This document shows, piece by piece, positions 62,874 through 64,000 of a stretch of DNA of 64,000 nt. Location: NCBI GenBank assembly GCA_020354125.1, contig CP070643.1, positions 3,858,512-3,922,511 on the forward strand. The letters are read 5' to 3'. The first letter of the stretch is position 1. Each line of letters starts with the position of its first letter. The position numbers and the translations under genes were made by a program. The DNA comes from Betaproteobacteria bacterium (lineage in GTDB: Bacteria; Pseudomonadota; Gammaproteobacteria; Burkholderiales; Eutrophovitaceae). The notes under the pieces were generated by a model. The model saw only the letters and a list, made by a program, of their open reading frames with translations. It was not told the DNA's origin and made no database searches.

Positions 62874-64000
62874 TCAGGTTCGCCCTGCGGCAAACACGCT
62901 CGCAGCGACCGCCTCTTCACCAGAAGCCTCGTCGTCCTGCTCTTCGTCATCACGGTCTTTGTTCTCGTCCTCAGTGACGACGGGGAGTGGGTCAAACTCT
63001 CGCCACACCGGCATGCTGACGAGCAGACTGGTCAGTAAGCCACCAGCCTGGATTGCCCACGTGACGGCACCCGCGGTCAACGCGATACTTGCAAACTGCA
63101 CACCCTCCGCGAGCGTAATCGTTTCCGTGCCATCGCCAGACCCGGCGATTTCATCAAGTACACCACCCTTGGCCAGATCCACCACCGACACGGGACCCGC
63201 AACGAAGCTAACGCTCTGATCAATTTGCGGCGTTTCTGGGAGCAGCCACTCGGGTGTCAACCACGTGAGCGGGTCAGCCTCGCGGAGCATGGAAGACGTG
63301 TCATTGAGCACGTAGTCAACTTCGCCGCTACCGGACCGATCGTTTGTGTTTGCGTCACTTGCAGCCGCAAAGACGGGCTCGGTGACGATCCGCCCCGAAC
63401 CAGCCGGCAGCAATGTCGCAGCGGCAGAGACAAGCCCTAAATCCTGTTCGACTGACTCGTCCGCGATCACATCGACCGCTGACTGATCCCCCGACACACC
63501 ATCAGGGCTTTCTTCGAGCCTAGTCGAGGTTTCATTGCCAGCTCCTGCGTCGCCGCCGAGATCGCCCGGTCCCGAGACACGGGCACCAAAGATGGTACCT
63601 CCGCCCCCGGTAGTATTCCCCGCAATCGGCGCAAAAGAGGGCGCTACCGCTGCCGTACTCGAAGAGCTAACGCTTTCAAACGTTCCTCCTCCGTCGGTGT
63701 AACTCGCTACTACACTGATTACCGCACCGACGTCCGCCTGCGTCGTGAAGTAACTCGCACCTGTCGCCCCGGTGATGTTTGCACCATTGCGCTGCCATTG
63801 GTAGCTAACCGTACCTACACCGTCGCTATCCGCCAGGTTATTGCCCGCAGTGAGCGTATCGCCCAGTACCGGCGTGCTGTTGTCTATGCTTACCCCGCCC
63901 GAGGGTGCATCGTTGACGTTGCCAATGGTCGCGGTCTGCGCCGAACTGAGCGGTCCTTCGCTCGTGCCCTGTGCATCGGTGTAGCTCACCTGCACGCGCA
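62874..64000 (-). CDS. C-terminus of a large Ig-like-repeat surface protein (runs off the right edge)
   Basis: At least 375 aa, open to the window end. Upstream part: repeated cadherin/Ig-like units (NVNDAPSGGVSID, GDTLTAGNNLADSDGVGTVSYQWQRNGANITGATGASY). Then a low-complexity Gly/Ser/Asp segment and a C-terminal block with a hydrophobic helix (FASIALTAGAVTWAIQAGGLLTSLLVSMPVWREFDPLPVV) and an acidic tail (DENKDRDDEEQDDEASGEE). The same closing block is common at the ends of very large repeat proteins of gammaproteobacteria. Probably an adhesin. Its gene leads directly into the diguanylate cyclase. Confidence 0.85.
   Translation of the reverse strand, partial: RVQVSYTDAQGTSEGPLSSAQTATIGNVNDAPSGGVSIDNSTPVLGDTLTAGNNLADSDGVGTVSYQWQRNGANITGATGASYFTTQADVGAVISVVASYTDGGGTFESVSSSSTAAVAPSFAPIAGNTTGGGGTIFGARVSGPGDLGGDAGAGNETSTRLEESPDGVSGDQSAVDVIADESVEQDLGLVSAAATLLPAGSGRIVTEPVFAAASDANTNDRSGSGEVDYVLNDTSSMLREADPLTWLTPEWLLPETPQIDQSVSFVAGPVSVVDLAKGGVLDEIAGSGDGTETITLAEGVQFASIALTAGAVTWAIQAGGLLTSLLVSMPVWREFDPLPVVTEDENKDRDDEEQDDEASGEEAVAASVFAAGRT

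Overview
The window looks like chromosomal DNA of a gammaproteobacterium with moderately high GC. Three things point there. The left end is a complete-order dcw cell-wall and division cluster that makes meso-DAP peptidoglycan. Beside it lies the rnpB / rsmI-lpoA-yraN-diaA-dolP neighbourhood typical of the class. A glutaminyl-tRNA synthetase and a yejABEF-type peptide importer are also present. I see no phage, insertion-sequence transposase, CRISPR array, rRNA or tRNA.

Layout. 1-13.5 kb (minus strand): mraZ-rsmH-ftsL-ftsI-murE-murF-mraY-murD-ftsW-(mini-ORF)-murG-murC-murB, coupled almost throughout by ATGA/GTGA overlaps and headed by a promoter with three MraZ boxes. The mini-ORF between ftsW and murG begins with a synonymously diverged copy of the first 17 codons of murG, then runs through a small palindromic repeat. 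13.7-17.1 kb: RNase P RNA and a decayed PAS-GGDEF-EAL gene. 17.2-19.2 kb: a PlcP-like phosphoesterase and a glycosyltransferase behind a Pho-box-like repeat, a candidate phosphate-sparing lipid-remodelling pair. 19.2-24 kb: pyrC, then rsmI diverging from lpoA-yraN-diaA-dolP.

24.2-34.4 kb is the most striking region. A MerR-type B12-binding regulator (CarH/LitR family) diverges from a nine-gene minus-strand operon, followed by a photolyase gene. The operon encodes a small secreted protein, flavin oxidoreductase, DUF1365, CFA-like methyltransferase, chalcone-isomerase-like protein, MFS carrier, DUF3833 lipoprotein, SDR and an NTF2-like protein. Two nearly identical 13-bp palindromes flank the operon promoter exactly 63 bp apart. 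I read it as a light-responsive membrane-lipid modification and DNA-repair locus.

34.5-41.8 kb: ferritin-like protein, heptose-phosphate adenylyltransferase and the yejABEF importer. 41.8-45.8 kb: SPOR protein, coaX, birA, a universal stress protein and a small outer-membrane barrel. 45.8-53.9 kb: gluconolactonase-like and mandelate-racemase-like enzymes, a repeat-rich gap, enoyl-CoA hydratase, glnS and a zinc-free MDR oxidoreductase. 54.3-57.8 kb: small secreted proteins (His/Arg-rich, glycine-zipper, PepSY) ahead of a PhoPQ-like two-component system. 58.1-60.7 kb: a ThDP enzyme paired with a methyltransferase. 60.8-64 kb: a Rap1a/Tai-like orphan, a diguanylate cyclase and the C-terminus of a large Ig-repeat surface protein that runs off the right edge.
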